In this document: positions 44,610 to 55,818 of the stretch, piece after piece | Layout of the letters: each line of letters begins with the position of its first letter | Numbering within the stretch: position 1 is the stretch's first letter | Position numbers and translations under genes: made by a program | Notes under the pieces: model-generated | The model's database searches: none | What the model was told of the DNA's origin: nothing | Seen by the model: the letters and a program-made list of their open reading frames with translations, nothing else | From: Diphasiastrum complanatum | Lineage: Eukaryota; Streptophyta; Lycopodiopsida; Lycopodiales; Lycopodiaceae | Reading direction: 5' to 3' | Assembly: GCA_029204225.1 (NCBI GenBank) | Contig: CM055094.1 | Span: 64,611,088-64,675,087, forward strand | Length of the DNA stretch: 64,000 nt

Positions 44610-45898
44610 GATTTATATCAGTTATGGTATAGAATTAACAGGTATTGGATCTGCTACCAGTTCTTTCTACTTTTGTGCTCTGGTGACCACCATCAAGGTT
44701 ACACTTGGTTTATTTTGAACTACTAGTCTTTGCTTGATTATTATCAAATTTACAGGAGCTGTAGCCGGTGGTGGCGTTGATTTTGCTGGATATTCCTTAT
44801 AGCAATGCCCATAACCACAGTCACGATAGAATGGTACAAATTTTCCTCTATTTGGACATTCTACAACTCTGTGATTTTCTCCACATGCAAAGCATCCAAG
44901 TGGTGCTCTGGTCCAGTTTCTAGATGCTTGTTGTTGCGCGGCAGCATAAATAGCATATTGTTCTGAAGATCCACCTTCTTGATCATTACCATAGCTCCAT
45001 TGCTCGGTACTTTTGTAAGGTGTCTAGCTGCCGGATTTCCTCCATAATGTGGTTCTCGATATCCCATCTGGACATACTGTTGCTGAATTTTCCGAGGATT
45101 GAAGTTGCAAAAAGTAGTCTCATGCTCAGGCGAATTACACAAATGGCAAAGTCTTTGCAAACTTCTCAAGTTCCTTGTTCACTTGTCCATGAAAATCTTC
45201 CAATACTTTGATCTTCTCATCAAATTGTGACTGCAACTTTTTCAACTGTTTCTGTTGGTTCTTCCCGAGTTTCTCGAACTCATTGAGTATCATTTCTGAG
45301 TAGCATTGACATTCATTGATGCAATAGTGGTGGATGTCGTAGTGGTTTGCCTTGCTGTATAAGACAACATATTGATATTCGGCTCATCGTCTGAATCTTT
45401 ATCCTCCTCCCGAATTGCATCATCCATAGCATTTTGCAAAAGTGTTTCAGCTCACGTCTGATCCTTTTAGGTAAACTTGACAAAAATCACATCATCATGG
45501 CATTTTCATTAATCAACTCAAGTTCGCACTCAGATCTGAGGCGTTTTACCCATTCAATGTAATCTCGAACCATTTCCCGCTTTCCCATTTTAATTTTACT
45601 TAAAAGTAGGAAAGGGTTTTTCATAAACTTCCGAAGTTTGAACCGTGTGATAATGGCTCGTTTAATAGTCTCTCAATCTGTACGCTCAGTTTTATCTTGA
45701 TTATAGTACCAATCTTGTGCTGCATCTATTAAGGCCATAGGAAAAAGCTTAAGTTTATCTTGGGACACAAGATTCAGAATAGATCTGAAGAAATCTAATT
45801 GGATCTGTTAATCCATTGTATTTGGGTAGATCCGAACGGGATGCTCTTTTAACAATGATTGGATTGACTTCTTGAGGAGCACCTCCAGGGGCAGCCAT
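44610..45898 (-). pseudogene. Ty3 gag with two zinc knuckles
   Basis: ATG at 45,898, MAAPGGAPQEVNPIIVKRAS then SDLPKYNGLTDPIRFLQIY. Core LIDAAQDWYYNQDKTERTD and KMGKREMVRDYIEWVKRL. The knuckles CHLCNSPEHETTFC (about 45,140) and CFACGENHRVVEC (about 44,885) follow, then VVTRAQ near the gag-pol boundary. Several stops. It is related to the gag of the gag-only element at 4.3-6.3 kb. Confidence 0.85.
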
Positions 45899-47065
45899 CT
45901 TTACAGATTAAATCAAGCAGACAATGAAATTGGATCTAGATTTTCAATCAAAACTATCTCAGATCAGATCTACTAGATCTCTTCCACTTGACAAGAATCA
46001 GATTCCTATATCGTGAAAAAAATTCCGAAAATTAACCAATCGATACTTCTCAAAAATGAGAAAATTCTCAGAATCAAAATCAGACTGTATCAGATTTGAC
46101 CCAAAATTTGACAAGGACATAATCTGGAAAATCAAAACCAAAAAATAGAACTGACGAAGGTTTCCTAGACGAAGATTTACTTGGCGAAGGTTCAATAGTG
46201 CTATTTTTGAAAAAAAAAAATCTCTAATCAAGCTTTTCTAACAAATTCTATGGAAATATCCTTCGTCGAACTTTCAGACTCTGAATCTGACACAGATAAA
46301 ACTAGGGTAGAACTGGCGAGGGTAAAAATAAAGATTTTCTATGATTTTTTTAGGATGAATGTTCGTCGAACTCAAAAATAATAAATTACTTTAAATAGAA
46401 TAATCTGGAAACTCGACAAAGGTTCTGACGAAGAATCAAGAGTAATATTGGTATTTTTGTAAAAAAGAGACATTTTTGACAAAAATATGACAATATGACA
46501 ACTGACCCTCTAAGAAACCTGATATAATTCTTTGTTGACCTGGCAATAGATAGATCTGAATCACACCGATGCACAATGAATTGGACGAAGGTTCTTTTTC
46601 TGTATTTTTAGGGTTTTGATTTTTTTTTAGTGTTTTTTGATGATTTTTCTGATGTTTCTGGAAATCTGCTGAGAAGGATTTTCGCCCTTCAAACTGAAGG
46701 TTATGTGATCAAAATCGAAGGTGCCTGCAACTCGACGAACGTTTTCTGAAAGAGGGCAGAAAGTTATCAGCTCTGATAACGATTTTTGTCTCGTTTTGAC
46801 CAAAATCTGACAGATTTTATCGATTTTTGTTGTTTTTTCTGATATCTCAAATCCAAATGAATCTTAAGATTGGTGATCTGAATAGCTTTCTCTATTCCAC
46901 AATCGGAGTAGATTTCGTACAAGCAAATCCACTCAAATCAGGCAAAATCACTCTTAAACTAACCCTGAATACAGATTTAACACTATTCATGCCATGACAA
47001 GATGTCTAATGCAAGCTAACCATCCAACAAACATGCTACAAACTGAAAAATTGGCGTAGCTCCTC
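45899..47065 (-). other. Leader of the gypsy element
   Basis: Long non-coding leader (about 1.17 kb) between primer site and gag start. No ORF of note. The phrase with GACGAAGGTT recurs several times (46,155-46,730), a weak internal repeat. Confidence 0.6.
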
Positions 47066-47078
47066 GGCACCGGCGCCA
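47066..47078 (-). promoter_or_regulatory. Primer-binding site of gypsy element
   Basis: Minus strand TGGCGCCGGTGCC, a TGGCGCCGTTGCC-like site four bases inside the LTR edge. Confidence 0.85.
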
Positions 47079-47082
47079 AAAT

Positions 47083-47827
47083 TGTAATGGGTTTCTTTCC
47101 TTGTCTATCCTCAATCCAAGATCTAATCAATCTAGCATCAAGGAGATGAAGTTAGTTGTCACGCGTAGATTCGTTCCCATGAGAGCGCTGACATAGTTCA
47201 AACTTTAGCATAAATGGAAGATTCACATCTAACTCTACCATCCACTAACCCTAAGCATTAACACTACATCCAATAACACTAGATCCACAATGAAGACAAC
47301 TTACTCTTTCTCTCTCTCCCTTTCTCTCTCATAAAAAGTACAAAAACATGCAATCCCAATAACAATCAGATCCAGCAATTAGCAAAATACAATAAAAACA
47401 TGAGAGATGGAAAAAAAGTGATAGAGAGCAAGGACATTCATAAATCAATTTCACAAGAGAACCAATCTACTTTATTGAAATGAAGATATGTACATGTGTA
47501 GCAAACTTGAATTGGTCCCTTTTTATAGTAGAGAGCCTCACCCTGGCCTCTGAATCCTCTTGGTCCATTTCTACCTCTCTAACTATTCAAATTCAAAAAA
47601 GAGTGGGAACCATCCAAATTGGAGGGAAACCCAACTTTATTCACTAACTTGACATTTAGGCCTTGTGACATTAAAAGTCCCGCAAAAAGGCCTAAAGTCC
47701 TTTTATTAACTTTCTAATTAATCAAATCTCTATGTGATCATTGAGTTGGACTTACACACGTAGGGTGCCAAATCCCTCTCACTTATGAACTAGGATTAGG
47801 GTTGCCTTGGGATTTGCAAACCCTCCA
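47083..47827 (-). repeat. 5' LTR, complete (745 bp)
   Basis: Minus strand starts TGGAGGGTTTGCAAATCC and ends CCCATTACA next to the primer site. It is the only intact LTR copy of the element and serves as reference for the split 3' LTR. Confidence 0.9.
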
Positions 47828-49823
47828 TTCGTGGTTTCTGGATTCTGGAGCAACTCAACATATGACCAATCATCGTGAGATTTTACATTCCTATGTGCCT
47901 TACAATACAAAGAAATATATTCATCTTGGTGATGATAGCACTCACACTATCGAAGGTAAAGGTACTATAAGATTAAGATTCCAAAATGATCAATTCAAAC
48001 TACTGTCAAAAGTCTTGTATGTTCCTAAACTCTCTATGAATTTGTTATTAGTAAGTAGAATTACAGATTTAGATCATAAGGTGGAGTTTGAGTCTGATCA
48101 ATGTAGAATTATTGATAGGAATAATAAGAACCTTGCACTCGGCAGAGGCATGGATACTTTTATAGATTGGCACATTTTTACTCTGATTTCAATCAAGTCT
48201 TGAAAACCTCTGTTCTTGTCAATAAAGCAATACTATGACATCATCGCTTAAAACCCTTGAATTATTCATCTCTTTCGAACATGTCCAGACAATCTCTAAC
48301 ACTTGATCTTGACTATCCTTCTAGCAAAATCAATCTCCCTATCTGCCATAGTTGCATTCTTGGAAAGCAGACTAGGATTTCTTTTATATTGAGTCATAGG
48401 CATGCAGCAAAAGGTTTGTATGCATACTCCATCATTACTAGATGCAAAGTATTTCATTACCTTTATTGACGAATTCTTCAGAAAAACAATTGTTTACTTC
48501 ATCAAGCAGAAATCAGAACCTTTCATCAAGTTCATACAATTCAAAGAGCATGCAGAAAATAAAACTGACAAATGAATCAAAGCACTGAGGTCCGACAACG
48601 GGGGAGAATATATCTCCACCAAATTCAAGGGGTACTATCTCAACAATGACATTGAGCAACAATACATTACCTCTTATTCGCCTCAATCAAATGGTCTTGC
48701 TAAGAGAAAGAATAGAACCTTAGTTGAATCGGCAAAGTGCATGCTATCACATGCGACACTTCTGAAGTCCTTCTGGACTGAAGTTATTTCAACAACCTAT
48801 ATTCAGAACAGATGTCCTACTAAAGCTCTCTTTGACAAAACACCATTTGAAATTTGGACAGGTACTAAACCTTCTTTAAAAAAGAGATGGAAACATCAAC
48901 AGATAAAAATCGACTTGTCGCTAGAGGATTTTCTCAGGTATACAACGTCGATTACACTGAGACCTTCAGTCTAGTAGTCAAGCACTCTTCTATTCGACTT
49001 TTATTATCGTTTGCTAGTGCAGCAGATTTGGAAATACATCAAATGAATGTATAGACAACATATCTCAATGGAGTTATCGAAGAATACATTTATTTGGTGT
49101 AACCCGAAGGTTATATTATCAAAGGTAACCACAATCATGTGTGTAAACTCCATAAAACACTTTATGGCTTGAAGCAATCTGTTCGAGCATAGTGCAGTCA
49201 GCTCCCTAAGTCAGTTTATCACTAACCATGACACATTGGAAGGCTCTTATCACAGTCATGAGATATCTTCAAGCTACTATTGATTATTGCATTTGTTATG
49301 GAGCAGTCGACAACGACAAACTCAATTTACTCATTGGTTTCACATATGCAAGTTGGGCAGGAGATGTAGACACTCGTAAATCCACTTCTGGATTTACATA
49401 CTTCCTCAACAATGGTCTTATTTTCTGGAACAGTCGAAAGCAATCTTCGATAGTTCTATCTTCTACAGAATCAGAGTATATCGCAGTCTCACAAGTTACA
49501 AAGGAAACAATTCGATTGAGAAACTTACTTTTAGATATCAATCTGAATCAGTATGCTCCAACATTATTATTTTGTGATAATCAAAATACCATGTCCTTGT
49601 CAGCCAACCCTAGATTTCATTCTAGGAGTAAGCACATTGAACTCAAGTATCACTATGTCAGAAACAAAGTTCTTGACAAAGAGGTCAAATTGCAGTACTG
49701 TCAAATGCAAGATATGACAGTAGATATTTTTACTAAAGCATTAAGCTTGGATGCACACATAAAAGTTTTATGTAAAACTAAGTTTCAAGGTCAAGGCATT
49801 CATGGATTCAAACTAAGGGGGAG
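47828..49823 (+). pseudogene. Copia protease, integrase, partial RT and RNase H
   Basis: Protease WFLDSGATQHMTNHREILH, VLYVPKLSMNLL; pre-integrase CHSCILGKQTRISF; integrase RSDNGGEYIS, YSPQSNGLAKRKNRT, FWTEVISTTYIQNRCPTKAL. RT is present only as its N-terminal part (LVARGFSQVYNVDYTETFS, YGLKQSVRA). It then jumps near 49,195-49,210 to the end of RT (SQFITNHDT, WKALITVMRYLQATIDYCIC), so the YVDD region is deleted. RNase H is complete in outline (ASWAGDVDTRKSTSGFTYFL to DIFTKAL). Stops occur in several places. Confidence 0.9.
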
Positions 49824-50774
49824 TGTTGGATTATTCTCCTACTAATCGACTAATTGACATTTTAATCTTCGTCCAACTTTTATCAAGACTTGCAGATTTC
49901 TTCGTATTTTTACACAGTCTACATAACTACTCGAAAACAGTTTACAATGTCGACGTTTTCGGGGATTTTGACTTTCGGGATTTTCTCTCACTTCGTTTTC
50001 TTTGCAAAATATCGGATGTCTCAAATGTTAAGGAAATGCCTTTAGTGAAGACCTTCACGTTATTCGCATTTTCCGCAAGACAATTTATTGTTCGTCTTAA
50101 AGGCTACAAACTTGTTCTAATGGTTTAGCAAATAAATTTTTGGGAGACTATCTGAATGGATGCAACACATCACAGCCAACTAGATGACGTATTTGACAAC
50201 CTAATTAGTTGTCTTACTATTGGACATTGTCACATTTGCTTAGTATAAATAGCTGCTCATATTTCTACATTTTACAACATTGATGCGATCAAGAGATCAA
50301 CAAGTATTGAATAGTTAGTTGTTTCTCTCAAACCTGCGAGCTTGGACACTCTTGAGCATTCTAACTCAATTCTGTAGAGTTAATTAGAGATTGCTATTGC
50401 GCTCACTGCTTATTAGCATTACGCTTAATTCAGACTTTTATTTAGTCGTTCAGAGATAATTTGGAGTACGCGGCTTCAATCTGCAAACTTGTTGTACTCA
50501 TTTACATCTGTTTCATTTTATACTGAATCAATACTATCTTTTATTGCGTTCAGGTTTGTCTCAGAATGTCTGCAATTCTATAATTTTTTGCGATTGATTA
50601 TTTGTCTGATAATTCAATGCTTAAATGTTTGACTATATAATCACTGTAGTACTAATGATTTCAAAGTTAGTTACTATAAGATCAAACGTGATTTCTATCA
50701 TTATTGATTTGTTCAAAATTGATAGGCGTAGTCATGCATAGAAAAAGAGAAAGCTAGTTTATTCTGCTGCGCAC
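49824..50774 (+). repeat. Copia 3' LTR (about 950 bp)
   Basis: Starts TGTTGGATTATTCTCC after the AAGGGGGAG polypurine tract. TATA box TATAAAT at 50,244-50,250. The right end is judged from similarity to 8021-8740 and the CA of CTGCTGCGCA, so it may be off by tens of bases. Confidence 0.75.
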
Positions 50775-50843
50775 GATAAGTTTTCTTTCTTGTCGTTTGA
50801 ATGCCTTTTATTCGATTCTTTTTTACCTATCTTTTACACACCT

Positions 50844-51085
50844 CTTTCCAACAGAAAAGACTCTAGACCAAGACAGTTTTTCAGGTGACATTAGAAAATC
50901 AACAAGATTCAAAAGGCCATCGAAAAAGTATGGAGACATGATATATCTAATGGAAGTGAGAGATTATCTCATACTAGATCCAAAAATTCTAGCAGAAGCC
51001 AAGCAATCCAAGTATTGGCCAAGCTGGAGGAAGACGATGGAAGAGGAGATTCAGTCCATGGAAGAAAAGCACCTTCACCTTTTTA
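50844..51085 (+). pseudogene. Copia linker/RT N-terminal fragment
   Basis: DIRKSTRFKRPSKKYGDMIY and YWPSWRKTMEEEIQSMEEKH correspond to the R-STR-R-PP-RY and W--AM-EE---L---- segments that open copia RT. It ends abruptly where an LTR-like stretch starts. Confidence 0.75.
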
Positions 51086-51640
51086 AGGGCACCTTCGGCT
51101 TTTTCGCAAAATCCCAAAGAGAGACTCAAAATGCCGAAGGTCGTCTATTTTGAACAAGGGACGTTCTCAACCACTTCCCAAAATTTGCGAAGTGAGAGAA
51201 AACTGAAATGCGAAGTGAGAAAATTTGCGATGTCCTCGTCCGCGTCAACATTATCTACGGGTTGACAGTATACACTATGTATAGTTGTCACAAAAGCCAT
51301 ATACTTCCAAGTACAACGGCTTACTTAATTAAGCAAACATTTAATGTAGTTAATACATGGATGCAATCTATAAATAGATCATCCCAACACAGATTACTTG
51401 AGAAGCTCTGTCCATGAGACGTATTATTTGAGCCTCCCAATTATGCCGCCATTTTTTGTTGTAATTGTTATTGTGCTTCAATGTAATATAGCAGCCACAT
51501 GCTTTTCTATCTATGTATAACGTAGATAGTTTTTTGTGATTGAATGCACTTTATCGATGTTTGATCGCGCTTGTTTACTCATTCTGATCAAAACACGAAC
51601 ATCTACTTTCCTCAGTTTCTGATCAAACAATGGTTGTCTT
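51086..51640 (+). repeat. LTR-like stretch with TATA box
   Basis: Non-coding, with TATAAATAGATCATCCC (TATA 51,369-51,375) and a T-rich downstream part with possible polyadenylation signals. It interrupts the copia RT fragment, as an inserted LTR would, but TG/CA edges and target duplication were not found. Confidence 0.4.
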
Positions 51641-53574
51641 TGATGCCTGAGGAACTCACATATCATACTGCTCTTTCCATCTAAAATGACTCTCTTTTGA
51701 ATTTCGTGCCACTCTCCCCAACGTGCACTCTTCTATCTATCTATCATTGTGTTTGACTCTTAGAATGACGGTCCTATCAATATCCTCCAAAGACAAATTG
51801 TATCTTGGTCTCTTCTGAATGTGACACAACCTGGGTGACTCAGGACTCTCATTCCCTTTTCTGGTGGTAATCACTTATGGGACCCCACTACAACCCCTTC
51901 TCATATCAACCTCTCAGAATTGTCTTACCATATTCCTTAGGGTCTCGTAGTCACACATTGGCTAGACCTTTTCCCGTAACCCATGGCTTCCGTAAAGATT
52001 GGCTCATGACTCGCATATCCTGAAAAATGACCCATCTAGAATGTGGAGTGCATAAAGTTTCTAGTTATCGATTTTGAATGATGTCGTTTCTTTGGAAACC
52101 TAGGATACTTCTTTTAAGAGTGAGCAACATAGGGTTTCCTAGCATAGATAGTCAGGTTGCTTATCCATAATCCCACTTATTTTCCCTAGATTATATCTCA
52201 GAATCTCATAATATGACCGATTTGGTGCACTTTTGAATTCCTCATCCCCTAGTTGGTTATTATTACAACTTTTCCTCTTTGTTATTTCTAGGAGATGGGT
52301 CAAGAACTTCAGTATCGAGGTTTTGTGGTATTAACTCAAGGTATTTCTGACGGGGTGCTAATGGGCCAATGCTAATAGATTCCTCACTTGTCACCTTGAT
52401 TCATCTTTTCACTTTCGTAACTCGACTTCGTTGATTTTTCACTTTTTTGTTTACTTTCCCCATAGGCTAGCTAGCATGCCAATGCTAGTGAATGGACCTA
52501 GGTTTCAGGGGTCCATGAATCCGATAGTGCCCTTATGTTCCAACTGACCACTATGGATTGTATTCTAGATTCGGCATGAAAACGACAAAATTGCTTTTTT
52601 AATTTTCTAGGCCCGAGAGGATATTCCGCCTCACCGGGTGCCCATTAACCTTCCCTCTATATTCCAAGAGGTTGGGATATTGATAGGCCACAAAACTAAC
52701 AAAACCCGACAATTATGCAAGTATAACAATTGACCTAAGCAAATATCACATGAACTTGTGAACGAAATACTTCATTAGTATTCCTAGGCAATACTATTAA
52801 TGAGGCTTGGAGAAATCAAACTTTGAATACTATTGAGAGTTTTGGTGACCATTGTGTAAGTATTTTGTCTAAAAACCATGAGCATGTTGTCGACCTTACC
52901 GTAAGACATTAGCAAAACTAATTAGTACCAAAAACACCTCAAAGCAAATACACAATGCCAATGTGGGTCAGTCATAACTTAACACATCTGCATAAAGATT
53001 TCAGCTAAGTATTGAAAAATCATGAGATACCGACAACCATATACTCCTTGTATATCATGTTTTCCAACTAAAAGGTCGTGGGGAAGGAATAGACTACCTG
53101 CTCGCCTCAAGCTCTTCTGGCTCATTCAACTGCTCGCTCACTATGGCCTTCTTTCCACGCTGGCCCTGGTCGCGCCCTCTCTCGATGCTGCTTGCTGGCT
53201 CACTGTTCTGAGCGCTGCTTCTCTCTATGTGCTCGCTATTGTTCTAAGCGCTGCTACACAGGTCTGAATTTCTTTTCTCAAAGCACATTTAACCGTATCT
53301 TCATCTGCACACAAACCTCTCTTCATGTCTTGAAATCATTGTTCTCAAAAACGGAATGGAATACCTTTCAAGAATCCATAGATTCTTCTCACGGCTGTTA
53401 GATTTCAAAGCAGAGGCAGCGATGGCCTTCATAACCTGGGCCTCAACAGTATGGTAGCGCTGACAGCTCATATCTGTCACGCAGGTAGGGCATCTCTTAC
53501 CTTAGTGATGGCTTAGTGTATAGGTAGTTTGTACTTGTGGCAAGCCAGTTTCCGCAGACATTATGCTTCTGAAA
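51641..53574. other. No gene recognised
   Basis: Moderately GC-richer than its surroundings. Short internal echo at 53,120-53,260 (CTCGCT / GAGCGCTGCT phrases). The ORFs at 53,022-53,401 overlap in two frames and look accidental. A transposon leader or decayed LTR is possible. Confidence 0.4.
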
Positions 53575-53822
53575 GAGCAGGCAGTCGAATTTAAGCGGAA
53601 AGGCTGTTCCATTTGAGGCATTTGACTTCCATGATAGCTTTGCAGAATCTTTCCGCTGTTGTATAGTGACAAACTCTACAAATCCATAACCCTCAGAGTA
53701 ACCTGTCTGCTTATTGCAGATAATCCTCACAGCTTGCACCTCGCCAGTATGAGCAAAGTAGTTATGCACACAGTTTTCATCTATCTAATACTGCAGGTCA
53801 CCGATCCAAAGGGTTCTTGTGT
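53575..53822 (-). pseudogene. RBP45/47-type RNA-binding protein, RRM1 fragment
   Basis: Minus strand: TRTLWIGDLQY-IDENCVHNY, FAHTGEVQAVRIICNKQTGY, SEGYGFVEFV. RNP2 (LWIGDL) and RNP1 (GYGFVEF) are visible, and TLWIGDLQYWMDENYL-type wording is typical of plant RBP45/RBP47 poly(U)/poly(A)-binding nuclear proteins. The conserved Trp codon is a TAG, and the frame shifts after FVEFV. A pseudogene fragment without other RRMs nearby. Confidence 0.75.
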
Positions 53823-54713
53823 ACATTTGATCTGAGCTTTAGAGCAGGGCATTTGACAATTTAGTTGTCACATAGCATGTAGTCTTAGTAGAAGATAAGG
53901 CTTTGAAAAACTAGCATAATCACACAGTATAGAACCTTTTCCAGCATCACAAGTTATTCACAGAAAGTATAACAACACCAAAGGAGATTTTAACACCATT
54001 TTTACTCACCCTCTCACCTGAAAAATGGAACTATTCACATCAAAAATAAATGGAAAAAGGTGGTTCAGTGAGGAAGAAGAAGGTCTATGAATCCCAAGAG
54101 AGCTGAGAACTGTCATTACTGGCCCAGAGAACAAACAAGGAGTAGAACTAATCAAGATCAGCATACTTCTAAGGCAGAAACTATAGCATCCTTGAACAAA
54201 CTCTTGAGATCAAAGATCACAGTTATTTGCCACAGAACATCTCTTAGTAGGAACATCAAGCAGATGAGGAGCCATTTAAATAAACTTCAGCAGAGTGGTT
54301 TTGATAACACAGAGCTCATCCTTATGGCATATGGCAGAAAAATACAGCCTGAGAACACATTTTTGAGCAGAAACACACAGCAACAGGCACCCCAACAGTT
54401 CATCCTGAGGCAGCATTCTTGTCATTAACATAAAACCTCACACCATAGCTTCATCCCCAAGCAGTGCTAAAAGGTGGCTGGATCAAGAATACAAGTAATA
54501 GTGACAAGATTTTCAGCAGAAAAACCAGCAGAACTCAACATCACACTCTCTAAAAACTGTCTTCTTGCAGGCATGTCCAGTTCCTTATATGGCTGGATCC
54601 ACAACCCTTCTTCAAATTGCCATCTTGTCATTTTTCCATCCTTGCACCGCATTGCAAAATGGTATTAAATGTGCTTTGATTTTCAATCTCACGTGCTTTG
54701 ATTTTAAACCTCA
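53823..54713. other. Unidentified sequence with an isolated ORF
   Basis: ORF 54,087-54,428 (113 codons, Gln/Asn/Arg-rich) and the minus ORF 54,467-54,652 have no recognisable domain. They may flank the RRM pseudogene as introns or UTR. Confidence 0.3.
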
Positions 54714-54848
54714 TGTGCCTATTAGAAGGGCACCTAATTCACATGCCTATATTTGCCTCTTGTTAATGGTTCCAATGCCCATGTGCTTATTAGAAGGGCA
54801 CCTAATTCACATGCCTATATTTGCCTCTTGTTAAGGGTTCCAATGCCC
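54714..54848. repeat. Tandem duplication of about 67 bp
   Basis: The unit from TGTGCCTATTAGAAGGGCAC to TTCCAATGCCCA occurs twice in direct succession, differing by only two or three bases. Confidence 0.9.
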
Positions 54849-54965
54849 ATAATGCATTTATGGGTCTTCCCATTCTGGGATTTTTTTCATATGGCTATTA
54901 GGAGGCCCCTTTCATGCCTATTAACTTTTTGGCCTATGGGGTTCCTTAATGGCTTGGCCAGCCAA

Positions 54966-55125
54966 ATTCTCAATTAAGGGCTCTTCACCTTTTTTTCACC
55001 ATTAAGAGTGATTTGGTCTTCTTAGCATGTGTCTAATGGAGTAGTATTCTCAATTAAGGGCCCTTCACCTTTTTTTCACCATTAAGAGTGATTTGGTCTT
55101 TTTAGCATGTGTCTAATGGAGTCGT
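54966..55125. repeat. Tandem duplication of about 80 bp
   Basis: TTCTCAATTAAGGGCTCTTC through GTCTAATGGAGTAGT is followed at once by a second copy differing at a few positions. It lies 120 bp from the previous tandem duplication. Confidence 0.9.
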
Positions 55126-55700
55126 CCCTCTAGGCATCACATGGCTACTCCCTCTAGGTTTTGGCCCATGGTCCATATAGTCATCAGTTGGGTTTTTCTT
55201 GCCATTTAACCTTCCCTTTGCTTTTGCATTTTGTGGATCCTTCAACCTTAGGCATTGTTGTTTTTTGACTCAAAATTTTGCATTTGTGGTGATTGAGCCC
55301 CCTCTTTTCACCGAGCGGCAACCTGAAAACACAGTACTTCGATTTTATATTAGTATCGAAAATCACAGTACATTGCAAGATTTTGACGTAGTAGCCGGAA
55401 CTTATACTATAGGCCGATTTTTAAAAGGCCGTCAAAAAACTTTAAAGGCCACTTCTAAGGCCGTAATTTCTCTAGCCACATTACGGGCGGGCTGGGACCC
55501 CTATCTATTGTGGAGATTTTTAGCCATTTTAACATTAAAATTTTGCGGCTTTTACATGCCGATTTCTATACTATAGCAAAAAGAAGCTCCAAAATTAGCC
55601 CAGTTTTTGTTTTCAAAAATTCGGCTAACACATTATGATTACAGAAAACGATTAGTATAATATCAGAAGAATCAAGCAGGCATTAGCATTGGAATTCAAA
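55126..55700. other. No gene recognised
   Basis: A 125-codon ORF (55,199-55,576) has no known motif. The GGCCGAT/AAAGGCC phrases at 55,415-55,470 are a local echo. Confidence 0.35.
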
Positions 55701-55706
55701 GTAAAA

Positions 55707-55818
55707 TAACTGGGGGAAGTGGCTTATTGCTTGGGGATTGAGGTAGAAAGAAACATTGCTACATATATTACCATCATGAGTCAGTCTAGGTACATCCAGG
55801 AGATGCTTAACCCTCACC
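55707..55818 (+). pseudogene. Copia RT C-terminal scrap
   Basis: LGEVAYCLGIEVERNIATYI then TIMSQSRYIQEMLNP matches the DLGE--Y-LGIEI-R------ISQ--YI--+L segment following the YVDD motif of copia RT. Only this ~37-codon piece remains. Confidence 0.75.

Larger units (their letters stand above)
41133..47827 (-). mobile_element. Ty3/gypsy element with a 2.9-kb internal inversion, no integrase
   Basis: LTRs at both ends are in minus orientation, with primer site and gag near the right end. The block 41,721-44,609 (protease, RT, RNase H, polypurine tract and the first 129 bp of the 3' LTR) is in plus orientation. Reversing that block would restore a continuous minus-strand element: 5' LTR, primer site, gag, protease, RT, RNase H, polypurine tract, complete 3' LTR. 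TTCGT flanks the whole. RNase H is followed within about 180 bp by the polypurine tract, leaving no room for integrase. Confidence 0.85.
40680..50774 (+). mobile_element. Copia element, 5'-truncated, split by a gypsy insertion
   Basis: The first part (gag end, 40,680-41,132) and second part (protease to 3' LTR, 47,828-50,774) join perfectly in frame when the gypsy element and one copy of TTCGT are removed. At that join a frame runs into WFLDSGATQHMT. The 5' LTR, primer site and N-terminal gag are missing. The 3' LTR is of the family seen at 1457-1868 and 8021-8740. Confidence 0.85.
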
